Shown here: piece after piece, positions 19,734 to 28,159 of the stretch
How the letters are laid out: the number at the start of each line of letters is the position of its first letter
Position numbering within the stretch: the stretch's first letter is position 1
Assembly (NCBI GenBank): GCA_001871905.1
Contig: MNUG01000018.1
Location: 42,113 to 106,112 of the forward strand
Direction of reading: 5' to 3'
Source: Alphaproteobacteria bacterium CG1_02_46_17
Lineage (GTDB): Bacteria; Pseudomonadota; Alphaproteobacteria; Micavibrionales; Micavibrionaceae
Length of the DNA stretch: 64,000 bases
Made by a program: the position numbers and the translations under genes
The notes under the pieces: generated by a model
Told to the model about the DNA's origin: nothing
What the model saw: only the letters and a program-made list of their open reading frames with translations
Databases searched by the model: none

Positions 19734-19758
19734 GCCTCTCACTTTATAGTTGAGAGGC
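19734..19758 (+). promoter_or_regulatory. Inverted repeat covering the lipoprotein Shine-Dalgarno
   Basis: A perfect 8-bp inverted repeat (GCCTCTCA 19734-19741, TGAGAGGC 19751-19758) begins directly after the -10 box, and its right arm contains the Shine-Dalgarno GAGAGG. It may be an operator. It would act as an RNA hairpin only if transcription starts further upstream than predicted. Confidence 0.5.
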
Positions 19759-19764
19759 TTCATC

Positions 19765-20130
19765 ATGAACAAAGCAGGATTATTGGGAATAGCGTTTTTG
19801 GCAGCGGGAAGCACAGTCCTTTCCGGATGTGATTCTGCCTATAATGTGCCGAAAGATGCCGTAAACGTTTCCAAAGACAGGGCTGTTTGTGTCGAAACCT
19901 CGGATGATGGCTTGAAAGGGGCGAAAGTGGTTGATCCCCAGAAACGGCTGATTGTTCAATTTGGGCTTGGAACCAATATTTTTGCGCCGGAAAATGAAGG
20001 GGTTGCACTCTATCCCAAGGGAGAAAGGGGAGCCTATCGCTTCAAAGAAGACGGAGATTTTGTGATCGGTGATGATGAATGCATCGTTCACGCAGGTGGA
20101 AAAACCATCATTTATGCAATGGGTTCTTGA
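19765..20130 (+). CDS. Hypothetical small lipoprotein
   Basis: A 121-residue protein with a signal peptide and lipobox (LSGC, lipidated Cys about residue 22), so probably membrane-anchored. The mature region has three further cysteines or fewer and no recognised domain. The frame opens with a TTG at 19750, but the ATG at 19765 has the Shine-Dalgarno GAGAGG (19752-19757) and gives a clean signal peptide. Confidence 0.68.
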   Translation: MNKAGLLGIAFLAAGSTVLSGCDSAYNVPKDAVNVSKDRAVCVETSDDGLKGAKVVDPQKRLIVQFGLGTNIFAPENEGVALYPKGERGAYRFKEDGDFVIGDDECIVHAGGKTIIYAMGS

Positions 20131-20197
20131 ACCTCTCCGCAAATAGATCAAATTTTATCTTTTCGTAATACGGAATTAAGACCCGTTTGCTACAATC

Positions 20198-20233
20198 CTC
20201 GTGTGCAATGCAAAAATTGATGCACTGCACGAG
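20198..20233 (+). promoter_or_regulatory. 5'-leader inverted repeat before the 93-residue gene
   Basis: An imperfect inverted repeat (left arm 20198-20212, right arm 20221-20233, sharing CTCGTG/CACGAG and TGCA/TGCA blocks) starts just after a -10-like TACAAT (20191-20196) and ends immediately before the Shine-Dalgarno AGGAGG (20234-20239). Confidence 0.45.
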
Positions 20234-20244
20234 AGGAGGCAGTT

Positions 20245-20526
20245 ATGCTTACAATATTCGATATATCAAGTGACTTCATGGTAATGGAATCCGGATGTGC
20301 GGCCATCCTGTTTGATGACCCAAATTTCGTCAGGTCGGAAACCGTGCTTTTTGATCGCCATAACGGATTGGTGGAAGTCCTTCTGCAAGGGAAGTTGCAT
20401 CAGGTCGGACAGGTTCCTGAAGAATTGATGAAATCTTTTGCCGAAAACAAGGATGTGATTCTATCAGCCATCCTGATTGACGGGACGTCACTGGAACTCA
20501 CAACCCGTTTGGTGATTGTGAACTAG
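20245..20526 (+). CDS. Hypothetical protein
   Basis: Unrecognised 93-residue cytoplasmic-type protein of alternating hydrophobic and polar residues suggesting a small beta-rich domain. A very strong Shine-Dalgarno (AGGAGG) precedes the ATG, and an inverted repeat lies directly upstream. A shared bidirectional terminator separates it from convergent rplS. Confidence 0.62.
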   Translation: MLTIFDISSDFMVMESGCAAILFDDPNFVRSETVLFDRHNGLVEVLLQGKLHQVGQVPEELMKSFAENKDVILSAILIDGTSLELTTRLVIVN

Positions 20527-20548
20527 CAATAGTCATCAATCCAAATAA

Positions 20549-20575
20549 AAAACCGGCCATTGGCCGGTTTTAATT
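20549..20575. terminator. Bidirectional intrinsic terminator
   Basis: A 10-bp stem (20549-20558 with 20562-20571) with a 3-nt loop is flanked by A runs on the left and T residues on the right. It separates the 93-residue gene (plus) from rplS (minus). Confidence 0.82.
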
Positions 20576-20593
20576 TTGTGAAACCCGAAGCAA

Positions 20594-20974
20594 CTATTCA
20601 GATGACTGGGGTTTGTAATCTTTTTTCTCGGTAATACGGGCTTTTCTACCGCGCAGGTCACGCAAGTAGTAAAGCTTGGCGCGACGAACCGAACCACGAC
20701 GTAACACTTCGATGCTCTCGATACGAGGAGACAGCAGAGGGAACACACGTTCAACGCCTTCACCATAAGAAATCTTACGAACGGTAAAGCTGGCATTGAT
20801 CCCGTGACCGCCACGAGCGATACAGACGCCCTCATAGGCCTGAATACGTTCACGCGTACCTTCGACGATGCGAACGTTGACCTTAACGGTATCACCTGGG
20901 CCGAATTCTGGGATTGTCTTGTTCTCAAGAAGTTTTGCAACCTGAGAGGCTTCAAATTTTTGAAGTATATTCAT
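20594..20974 (-). CDS. rplS: 50S ribosomal protein L19
   Basis: Ribosomal protein at the 30S-50S interface. The 126-residue sequence has the L19 core: [27 protein letters not shown]-like [10 protein letters not shown], and [21 protein letters not shown], ending in basic [19 protein letters not shown] Shine-Dalgarno (AGGAGC) is present. It is separated from trmD by about 350 nt that carry a small opposite-strand ORF, whereas trmD and rplS are usually adjacent. Confidence 0.97.
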   Translation of the reverse strand: MNILQKFEASQVAKLLENKTIPEFGPGDTVKVNVRIVEGTRERIQAYEGVCIARGGHGINASFTVRKISYGEGVERVFPLLSPRIESIEVLRRGSVRRAKLYYLRDLRGRKARITEKKDYKPQSSE

Positions 20975-21151
20975 TATTTAGCTCCTATTTATCATCTGAA
21001 CCCGTAATCAGGGTTGCCCCCGGCGGCTCACTTATCTTTTTAAAGGTAGGCGGTTTATACCCCGATTTATCAAAGGATTTCAAGTATTTTATTGGAAGAG
21101 CAGGGGGATTTGTGTAAGGTTTTTCCAGAAAACGATAAAAAGGAGCAATAA

Positions 21152-21319
21152 ATGGCAGATGACTCTGTTTTTACTGAACTTTTTGGCGAGAAAGCCAATG
21201 GAGATACGTCACCCAAAGCCCCTTGTCCCCAATCGGATGATTCTTACGAGATTCTCAATCAAACAAGAAACTTACCCGATCCATCGCGCGAAACCCGAAA
21301 ACCTGTTCCCCCTCAATAA
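21152..21319 (+). CDS. Putative 55-residue protein between rplS and trmD
   Basis: Short open frame with a well-placed Shine-Dalgarno (AGGAG, 21141-21145) and ATG at 21152-21154, ending 3 nt before the trmD 3' end on the opposite strand. The predicted peptide is hydrophilic, acidic at the start (MADDSVFTELFGEK) and ends in a basic, proline-containing tail. I do not recognise it. It would be antisense to any trmD-rplS read-through transcript. Confidence 0.42.
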   Translation: MADDSVFTELFGEKANGDTSPKAPCPQSDDSYEILNQTRNLPDPSRETRKPVPPQ

Positions 21320-21322
21320 AGA

Positions 21323-22009
21323 TTATTTATCCGAAAGCAGGTCTGGACGACGGTTGCGGGTGAGTTCCAAAGACTGATCCTGCCGCCATTTGCCTATTTT
21401 GCCATGATGACCGCTGGTCAGAATTTCAGGGACGGGGTGGTCTTGCCCTGATGCGTCTGTCCAATTTGCAGGTCTGGTATAATGCGGATATTCCAGCAAG
21501 CCGTTTGAAAAGCTTTCTTCATCCGTTGTGGTTTCATTCCCCAAAACATCGGGGATCAAACGCACCGTGGCATCTATCAGGATATGGGCGGCCATTTCCC
21601 CCCCTGTGAGGACATAGTCTCCAATTGAAATTTCTTCAAAACCATATGCATCGAGAACACGTTGATCGACACCTTCATAGCGTCCGCAAAGAATCGTGAG
21701 AGTCGACTCTTTTGATAGCTCTTTGACCAGATTCTGGGTGAGGGGCGTTCCGCGCGGGCTCATATAAACCCGGCGGCCCTGTTCAGGAAAGGAAAGCAAG
21801 GCGCGTTCAATCACATCCGGTTTCATCACCATTCCCGCACCACCGCCAAAAGGCACATCATCGACGGTCTTGTGTTTGTCGGTTGCAAAGTCGCGGATAT
21901 TAATCGCGTTCAGCGACCACAGATTATTGTTTAAGGCGCGTCCGGTAATCGAATGCCCCAATGGGCCGGGGAATAATTCAGGAAAAAGAGTGAGGATTTG
22001 AAATTTCAT
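21323..22009 (-). CDS. trmD: tRNA (guanine-N1-)-methyltransferase
   Basis: SAM-dependent SPOUT enzyme making m1G37 in tRNA, which protects the reading frame. The 228-residue protein contains GGGAGMVMKPDVIERAL, the trefoil-knot SAM segments ILCGRYEGVDQRVL and SIGDYVLTGGE, and the C-terminal helical domain. It follows rimM with a short gap. Confidence 0.96.
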   Translation of the reverse strand: MKFQILTLFPELFPGPLGHSITGRALNNNLWSLNAINIRDFATDKHKTVDDVPFGGGAGMVMKPDVIERALLSFPEQGRRVYMSPRGTPLTQNLVKELSKESTLTILCGRYEGVDQRVLDAYGFEEISIGDYVLTGGEMAAHILIDATVRLIPDVLGNETTTDEESFSNGLLEYPHYTRPANWTDASGQDHPVPEILTSGHHGKIGKWRQDQSLELTRNRRPDLLSDK

Positions 22010-22017
22010 AGAACTGA

Positions 22018-22527
22018 TTAAGCCATAAACTCTTCGGCGGGTTCAATGAGTATTGTGCCTTTTTCCAGATCAAATTCCCCGACATAGGGTTCAACCATCG
22101 GCAAATAATATGTTTTACCACCTGTGGCAGGCCGGATCTCGATCAAATCACCAGCCCCAAAATTTTGGAAATCTATAATCTCACCCAACTTGTTGCCATC
22201 TTTATCAATGCACGTCAAACCAACCAGATCTTCAATATAAATTTCGCCATCATCTGTTTCGGGGAGCTGGTCACGATCAATAAATAATTCGAAACCGCGT
22301 AATTTTTCGGCATCGTTACGGTCGGTAATGCCGTCTATGGACGCCACCCAGTCACCTTTGACAGGGTTCTTTAGGGTAATCTTATAGCCATGACCTTTTT
22401 GGTCACAAGGGGTATAGCCTTCAATGTCTGCGGGCTCTTCAAGAAAAGTGCGGAGCTTGACAAAACCGCGCACACCGTGGGCGGTCAGAATTTTGGCAAC
22501 AAGGATTTTCTTGGAAGACATGTTCAA
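22018..22527 (-). CDS. rimM: Ribosome maturation factor RimM
   Basis: Binds S19 and assists 30S head assembly and 16S rRNA processing. The 169-residue protein has the N-terminal RimM barrel (AKILTAHGVRGFVKLRTF) and the C-terminal PRC-barrel with LVGLTCIDKDGNKLGEIIDFQNFGAGDLIEI-like sequence. An ATG at codon 3 is an alternative start. It lies behind the rpsP terminator, so expression may depend on read-through. Confidence 0.94.
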   Translation of the reverse strand: MNMSSKKILVAKILTAHGVRGFVKLRTFLEEPADIEGYTPCDQKGHGYKITLKNPVKGDWVASIDGITDRNDAEKLRGFELFIDRDQLPETDDGEIYIEDLVGLTCIDKDGNKLGEIIDFQNFGAGDLIEIRPATGGKTYYLPMVEPYVGEFDLEKGTILIEPAEEFMA

Positions 22528-22542
22528 TCATATTTCTTAAAT

Positions 22543-22581
22543 AAAAAAACACTTCCCCCATAAACGAAAAAGGGGGAAGTG
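22543..22581 (-). terminator. Terminator or attenuator between rpsP and rimM
   Basis: A perfect 10-bp stem (CACTTCCCCC, arms 22572-22581 and 22550-22559) with a 12-nt loop is followed on the minus strand by seven T residues (22543-22549). It lies 14 nt past the rpsP stop and upstream of rimM. Confidence 0.85.
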
Positions 22582-22594
22582 CATATTCGGTAGA

Positions 22595-23035
22595 TTATTC
22601 AGCAGCAGGTGCTTCAGCGGCAGCCTCAGCAGGGGCTTCAACTGGTGCTTCAACCGCAGGAGCCGCAGCAGCTTCAGCAGCAGCAGCTTTCGCGGCTTCT
22701 TCTTTACTGGCTTTTTCTTTCAAGCGTTCTTGTGCTTTGGCTTTTGGTTTTGATTTTTCCACGCTGTTTTTCTGGGTCGGCATAGGAGCCAAACCAGCTT
22801 TACCGAGGAAGTATGATACACGGTCGGAAGGCTGTGCGCCGATACCCAACCAGTGTGCAATACGCTCACCATTCAGAACAACGCGTTGTGCGCTATCTTT
22901 TGGTTGGCGTGGGTCATATACACCGACTTTTTCGATGTAGTTACCATCACGAGGTGCGCGGCTGTCAGCAACAACGATTGCATAAACAGGTGCTTTTTTA
23001 CGGCCGTGACGAGCCAGTCTTAGTTTCAGTGCCAT
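22595..23035 (-). CDS. rpsP: 30S ribosomal protein S16 with long Ala/Lys/Glu tail
   Basis: Small-subunit assembly protein. Residues 1 to about 85 form a normal S16 (LKLRLARHGRKKAPVYAIVV, then DPRQPKDSAQRVVLNGERIAHWL-like sequence). The remaining 60 or so residues are a low-complexity tail: first Lys/Glu-rich, then Ala/Pro/Glu-rich. Extended S16 tails are known in alphaproteobacteria; this one is long. It follows ffh. Confidence 0.96.
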   Translation of the reverse strand: MALKLRLARHGRKKAPVYAIVVADSRAPRDGNYIEKVGVYDPRQPKDSAQRVVLNGERIAHWLGIGAQPSDRVSYFLGKAGLAPMPTQKNSVEKSKPKAKAQERLKEKASKEEAAKAAAAEAAAAPAVEAPVEAPAEAAAEAPAAE

Positions 23036-23085
23036 GTTAATATTCTCCTTTCAACAAATTGCCTGATTCTTAAAAATACTTTTTA

Positions 23086-24609
23086 CTATCTTTTCTTCTT
23101 GCGGTTCTTCTTTGTTCCGCCATGACCGAAACCACCCATTTGCCCGCCAAGGCCAGGGAGTCCCAGCATGTTCCGTTGACCCATTCCGGCCATAGGGCCA
23201 GAGAGAGAAAGTCCCGGAGCGCTTCCGGATTCTTGTTGCAAAGCAGTCAGTTTTTCCTGATCGTCCTTGCCCATAAATCCTTTCATTGCTCCCAACATGC
23301 CTGATACGCCCATTTTCTTCATCCGGCGCATCATCTGTTCCATTTGCTCATATTGCTTGATGACGCGATTGACATCCTGAACACTCAATCCCGATCCTGC
23401 GGCAATGCGCTTGCGGCGCGAAGCATTCAGAATGTTCGGGGTGGCCCGTTCTTTTTTGGTCATCGACAAAATAATGGCTTCTTGATGCTTCATCACAGAA
23501 TTGTCCAGATTGGCCTCATCGATCTGGTTGGCGTAACGCCCCAAACCGGGCAGCATTTTCATCAAGGAACCAATTCCCCCCATTTTTTTCATCTGGCGGA
23601 ATTGGGACAGCATGTCATTCAGGTCAAATTTTCCGTCTTGGAAACGCTTGGCCATATCTTCGGCTTCGGCTTGGTTGATCGTCTCAACCGCTTTTTCCAC
23701 CAGTGATACGACATCTCCCATGCCCAGAATGCGTCCGGCAATCCGGTCGGCATGGAAAGGCTCCAACGCATCCCATTTTTCGCCAATCCCCAGCAACTTG
23801 ATCGGTTTGCCGGTGACGGCACGCATCGACATGGCCGCACCACCACGCGCATCACCATCAACACGGGTCAGCATCAAACCGGTAATTCCGATCTTTTCGT
23901 CAAAAGCCTTGGCGGTGTTAACCGCATCTTGTCCGGTCATGGCATCAACCACCAACAGGGTTTCTGTCGGGCGTGCCAAATCGCGGATTTGAACAACTTC
24001 ATTCATCAATTCTTCGTTGATCGCCAATCGTCCGGCGGTATCAAGCATCAGAATGTCATAACCTTCAAGCTTGGCGGCTTTGATGGCTCGTTCGGTAATC
24101 TGGATCGGATTTTCACCAGCCACAACGGGCAGGGTGGCGATTCCGGTTTGTGTTCCCAACTGTGCCAATTGATCTTGCGCCGCAGGGCGGTATGTGTCCA
24201 AAGACGCCATCAGAACTTTTTTACGGCGTTTATCAGTCAAAAACTTGGAAATCTTGGCAGTCGAAGTGGTTTTACCCGACCCTTGCAAACCAACCATCAG
24301 ATAAATAACAGGAGGTGTTCCATCGGTTTTGAGGTCGTTGTTCTCTGCGCCAAGCAAATTGACCATTTCATCATGGACAATTTTGACAACTTGTTGGGCA
24401 GGGGATACGGATTTGATAACATCCTGACCAACGGCCTGTTCCCGAATGCGCTCAACGAAATCCTTAACGACAGACAGGGCAACGTCGGCTTCCAGCAAAG
24501 CCACGCGAATTTCGCGCAGAGCCAGATTAACATCTTCCCCGGAAAGGCTGCCCTTGCCGCGAAGCTTATCGAATACACCACCTAGTTTGTCAGTCAATGA
24601 CTGGAACAT
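23086..24609 (-). CDS. ffh: Signal recognition particle protein Ffh
   Basis: SRP54 GTPase that targets nascent membrane proteins to FtsY. From the chosen ATG at 24607-24609, residues 107-114 are the P-loop GLQGSGKT. DTAGR, the unusual TRVDGDARGG in place of TKLDG, and the methionine-rich M domain (EQMMRRMKKMG, GMLGAMKGFMG) follow. The frame extends 23 codons upstream, but the internal ATG has a GAGG Shine-Dalgarno and yields the standard N-terminus MFQSLTDKLGGVFDKLRG. It is divergent from dapF. ftsY is at 31139. Confidence 0.96.
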   Translation of the reverse strand: MFQSLTDKLGGVFDKLRGKGSLSGEDVNLALREIRVALLEADVALSVVKDFVERIREQAVGQDVIKSVSPAQQVVKIVHDEMVNLLGAENNDLKTDGTPPVIYLMVGLQGSGKTTSTAKISKFLTDKRRKKVLMASLDTYRPAAQDQLAQLGTQTGIATLPVVAGENPIQITERAIKAAKLEGYDILMLDTAGRLAINEELMNEVVQIRDLARPTETLLVVDAMTGQDAVNTAKAFDEKIGITGLMLTRVDGDARGGAAMSMRAVTGKPIKLLGIGEKWDALEPFHADRIAGRILGMGDVVSLVEKAVETINQAEAEDMAKRFQDGKFDLNDMLSQFRQMKKMGGIGSLMKMLPGLGRYANQIDEANLDNSVMKHQEAIILSMTKKERATPNILNASRRKRIAAGSGLSVQDVNRVIKQYEQMEQMMRRMKKMGVSGMLGAMKGFMGKDDQEKLTALQQESGSAPGLSLSGPMAGMGQRNMLGLPGLGGQMGGFGHGGTKKNRKKKR

Positions 24610-24790
24610 ATTTGAATCCTCATAGCATTTTTGCCGCAGTGAGCGACCCTTCGCCGACTGCGGTGTACCCTCAGGCACATTTTGGTATAAATGCGCGGGT
24701 GAAATTTGTTGGTTTTATGCCCTATTGCGTTTGTCAGGTCAAGGAAATATTGTACTTTATCTAGGTATTTAGACATGATGGGGCGCGAAA

Positions 24791-25630
24791 ATGACTATTA
24801 ACTTTTTGAAAATGCACGGTTTGGGGAATGATTTCGTCATATTGGATGGACGAAAAGAGGATTTTCCGGATAAGGGGGCTCTTGCTCAAAAAGTAGCAGA
24901 TCGCCATTTCGGGGCAGGGTGCGATCAGGTGATTTTTCTCTCAAATACCGACAAAGCCGACATCAGAATGGAAATTTTCAATCCCGATGGCTCGGAAGCC
25001 GGAATGTGTGGGAACGCGGCGCGCTGTGTGGGTGATATTGTTCTGAAAGAAAAACAAACTGGAACAATTACGATTGAGACAAAATTTTATATCCTTTCAG
25101 CAGTACGGGCCGAACATGGACAGGTCACGGTTGATATGGGGGAACCCCGTCTGGACTGGCAACAAATCCCGTTGGCCAGAGAAGAAGATACGCGATTTGT
25201 GCCGATCATGCTGCCAACTTCCAGCGATGTCGAGGATTCGGAAAACTATCCGGTATGTGTCAGCATGGGAAATCCGCATTGCGTGTTTTTCGTGGGAGGC
25301 AAGATCGAAAGTTTTCCTGTATCTGAAATTGGCCCGATAATTGAAACGCATGAAATCTTCCCTCAAAAGACCAATGTCGAATTTGTTCATATCAAGGATC
25401 GCTCCACTATCCGTATGCGGGTGTGGGAACGGGGAACGGGCGTGACGTTGGCCTGCGGGTCGGGCGCTTGTGGCGCGGCGGTGGCCTCCATGCGCCGCAG
25501 CTATGTTGATCGCAAAATCACTGTCGAGATGGATGGGGGCCACCTTTTGATTGAATGGAATGAAGCCAATAACCATGTCTATATGACAGGGCCTGTGGCC
25601 TATGTTTTTGAAGGCACTATGCCGTCTTGA
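24791..25630 (+). CDS. dapF: Diaminopimelate epimerase
   Basis: Converts LL- to meso-diaminopimelate for lysine and peptidoglycan. Both catalytic cysteines are present: Cys73 in GMCGNAARC and Cys222 in ACGSGACGAA. The N-terminal FLKMHGLGNDFVILD is diagnostic. In alphaproteobacteria dapF is usually followed by mtaB and ftsY; here about 4 kb of opposite-strand genes separates it from mtaB. Confidence 0.96.
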   Translation: MTINFLKMHGLGNDFVILDGRKEDFPDKGALAQKVADRHFGAGCDQVIFLSNTDKADIRMEIFNPDGSEAGMCGNAARCVGDIVLKEKQTGTITIETKFYILSAVRAEHGQVTVDMGEPRLDWQQIPLAREEDTRFVPIMLPTSSDVEDSENYPVCVSMGNPHCVFFVGGKIESFPVSEIGPIIETHEIFPQKTNVEFVHIKDRSTIRMRVWERGTGVTLACGSGACGAAVASMRRSYVDRKITVEMDGGHLLIEWNEANNHVYMTGPVAYVFEGTMPS

Positions 25631-25632
25631 CC

Positions 25633-26439
25633 CTATTGCGGAGAAAGCCCCATCTTTCCTCGATATTCGAGAATTTCGGCATCAAGACTAGTCATAGTTC
25701 TCTCTTCGAGATGGCGGCAAATAGTATCGGCATCTCCAAGTCGTTGCTCCTCAAACAATGTTTGGTTTGATACGGGATCAAACTCCAGACCCCCTGCAAG
25801 CTGGATAAAGGCCTGATTGGCGTACGCCATCCCAGAGGACAAGGATAATGCATCAGTTGGTGCCAGAAATGTATCGTGACCAGAACGACAAAGAACATCG
25901 ACGGGAACGATATGGATATGATGTTCTCCAGGTGGTGTAGTATTAAACCCGGTCATCCCGAACATAAGGGTCAGTAGACCTCCTTTATCGGCGTCTTTTA
26001 AGTTGATGCGCCCCATAGTCAGGGAAGACCAATCAAATTTCACAGCACGATCAAATTGGTCTTTCAGGGAAACTCTGTATTCAAGATAACTGAGATAGCC
26101 GCCAGTTTCTTCATGAAAGGCCTCACAATAATCAACAATCTCTAGATTTTCTCTATTGGATAAATGTTTCCCAGTAAGGGTGCCAAGACGATTATGTGTA
26201 GCGGCCAGAAAATCGACCGATGCATTCAATCCTCTTGGATCAAGATTTGTTTGGTACATGCTTTGATCGAAAAGCAAAAAACCCTTGAGCAATTTCATGA
26301 TCGGGAAACGTGCGGACATGACATCATCTCCAGCATATTTTGCATTCAGCCCCGGATATTCTGCAGGAATGGAAACGGCATTGCGTGGGATGGCATCAGG
26401 TTTTGGGGTTCTGCCAAAAAATTTATCAAATATACTCAT
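25633..26439 (-). CDS. Unknown protein, member A of a local four-paralog family
   Basis: Unrecognised 268-residue cytoplasmic-type protein. It is clearly related to the 266-residue protein at 28160-28960. Shared features in the same order are MSI..K.F.R at the start, LLKGFLLFD (50-58), GGYLSYLEY (113-121), WSSL (137-140), TGF near 163, MAYANQAFIQL (204-214) and NQTLFE (225-230). No catalytic motif is evident. It is the last gene of a minus-strand cluster, 15 nt after member B, and its 3' end abuts convergent dapF. Confidence 0.7.
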   Translation of the reverse strand: MSIFDKFFGRTPKPDAIPRNAVSIPAEYPGLNAKYAGDDVMSARFPIMKLLKGFLLFDQSMYQTNLDPRGLNASVDFLAATHNRLGTLTGKHLSNRENLEIVDYCEAFHEETGGYLSYLEYRVSLKDQFDRAVKFDWSSLTMGRINLKDADKGGLLTLMFGMTGFNTTPPGEHHIHIVPVDVLCRSGHDTFLAPTDALSLSSGMAYANQAFIQLAGGLEFDPVSNQTLFEEQRLGDADTICRHLEERTMTSLDAEILEYRGKMGLSPQ

Positions 26440-26454
26440 AATAAAACTCTACAG

Positions 26455-28089
26455 TTATTGGATGGAACGGGATAATGGGAATGGATAGAAGAAGCGGTGA
26501 TCCGACCGTTTAGAAAGCTCTTCGGCATAGAACTCATCAGCATCCCGATTGATCTGTGTAGCAAACTCTTCAACTGTACGACCACACGCCTCGACAAAAG
26601 CTTGCCCGACGACATCATCTGTTTCTGATATCCATCTTTGATGAAGGCGTGTATCCAGCCGGCATTGTTGAGCAATAAACTGAATTGTTTCATTGGCATA
26701 ACATGCACCAGTCATCAGGATGCCTTGGCCTTCCAGAAACGCAATAGCGTCTGCAGAAGTTGGGTTAAATGGATTCTGGTTGATACGAAGATGGGCAGCA
26801 TCTACGCGGAACAACGTTGTTTGTTCATCAGTGTGGGTATAAAATTCACCTGCAAGAATACAATAAGGGCGATATTTTTCTACTTTCCCACCGTCTTGTA
26901 TAAATTTTTCTTCCTGACCGACAATAAGGACAGCCCGACGTTTAACGCTGTCATCGGTTTGGATATCATACTCGACATAAGCCGCCATAGCTTTGAGAGG
27001 GTTACAGGCAAATCGTAGAGATAGATTGGAAATCGGAGCATCTGGTTCAAGATCCGATACGGCAGAACATTCGGCTTGATCCATCATGTCTTGAATAACA
27101 CTGAAAACATTATCGGATATGTCTGCCTTCGGAACCTGATGGAAATAATCGGGATTATCAATCTGGAACATTCCCAAGAAATTATCGCGGGGGATGGACT
27201 CAACCATATCGGCAGAGTCCTCTTTTTCAACGAGGTATTCGGAAGCAGTTGTAGCAGCTTGAAAGTTGCTGCAAACATCTGATGTTGAGGGAACAGTGGC
27301 AGGTTGGGGAGATGGAGCCCGTTGAATTTTAAAGGCATCCCTGACATCATTAATATCTTCGCTAAAGTTGACCAAAGTTCGCGCCGTGCATTTTTTGTGA
27401 AGTTCCGGGATAAGGCGGGACAAGTCTCCGTAAACAAAATTGTTTTTTTCGATGTCAAAAGCAGGAAATGGTTCGCCCGCTGCCATGATGACTAAAGCAG
27501 ATTCAAGGAAAAGGAACCCGTGGCATAAATTTTCCATCTTTTCAGGGTCAAGTTCGCTATGAACAAAACTCACTTCATCTGGATGATCCTGATCAACCTC
27601 CGGCACGCAAATCAACCCGGGGATAAAATATGGTTTGTCATTGTCATCTTCGTCAATCTCGACTTCTCCGGAAACCCATGCATACGCTGTAATGACGTCT
27701 AGTTTGGAATCATCATCGCGGGATGTGCGATTAAATGCTGTAACAAAGAAATTATTAACCTGTTCTCCGTTCTCCTTGGTTGTGTAGAATCCATACACAA
27801 AGTGATCCCCATGTTCGGTTGAAAAAGAGCCAACCCGATCAAATACGATACCAAGCCCATAATCCAGAAATGCTTCAGCATGGTAATCATCGAAAAACTT
27901 CAGAATCTGGCCGCAGGTTTGGATAACGGGATCTTCGCCATCAACATCCGTTTTTTCATTGAAAAGATACGAACCCAATTGGAAAAAGCGCTCAAGATCG
28001 TCCACCGCAAGATAAGCGGGAGACTCTTCGCCTTTGTCGTGTCTTTCTTCCATCTGCCCCTGTTCGGCGATCGGAGAGTTTTTTGTCAT
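26455..28089 (-). CDS. Unknown protein, member B (internally duplicated) of the paralog family
   Basis: 544-residue protein that appears to contain two copies of the family domain. The first (about residues 29-240) has FFQLGSYLF, HFVYGFYTT and a closing segment LVIMAAGEPFPAFDIEKNNF that aligns with the AGG.EFD..NQTLF end of member A. The second (about 300-525) has MAAYVEYD and MTGACYANETIQFIAQQ, matching MAYANQAFIQLAGG of A and MAYGNQAFLQL of C, then ACGRTVEEFATQI matching the tail of C. A Thr/Pro/Ser linker separates them. A good Shine-Dalgarno (AGAGG) precedes the ATG. Function unknown. Confidence 0.7.
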   Translation of the reverse strand: MTKNSPIAEQGQMEERHDKGEESPAYLAVDDLERFFQLGSYLFNEKTDVDGEDPVIQTCGQILKFFDDYHAEAFLDYGLGIVFDRVGSFSTEHGDHFVYGFYTTKENGEQVNNFFVTAFNRTSRDDDSKLDVITAYAWVSGEVEIDEDDNDKPYFIPGLICVPEVDQDHPDEVSFVHSELDPEKMENLCHGFLFLESALVIMAAGEPFPAFDIEKNNFVYGDLSRLIPELHKKCTARTLVNFSEDINDVRDAFKIQRAPSPQPATVPSTSDVCSNFQAATTASEYLVEKEDSADMVESIPRDNFLGMFQIDNPDYFHQVPKADISDNVFSVIQDMMDQAECSAVSDLEPDAPISNLSLRFACNPLKAMAAYVEYDIQTDDSVKRRAVLIVGQEEKFIQDGGKVEKYRPYCILAGEFYTHTDEQTTLFRVDAAHLRINQNPFNPTSADAIAFLEGQGILMTGACYANETIQFIAQQCRLDTRLHQRWISETDDVVGQAFVEACGRTVEEFATQINRDADEFYAEELSKRSDHRFFYPFPLSRSIQ

Positions 28090-28159
28090 ATTATTTACCT
28101 CTTAACCTGAGTTATCATAATTCATTCCAAGGAGTAAATAAAAAAAGCTAAAAAGGAGC

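Noticed and set aside
23752..24585. 277-codon plus-strand ORF
   Set aside because: Antisense to ffh with no ribosome-binding site or recognisable protein; shadow frame.
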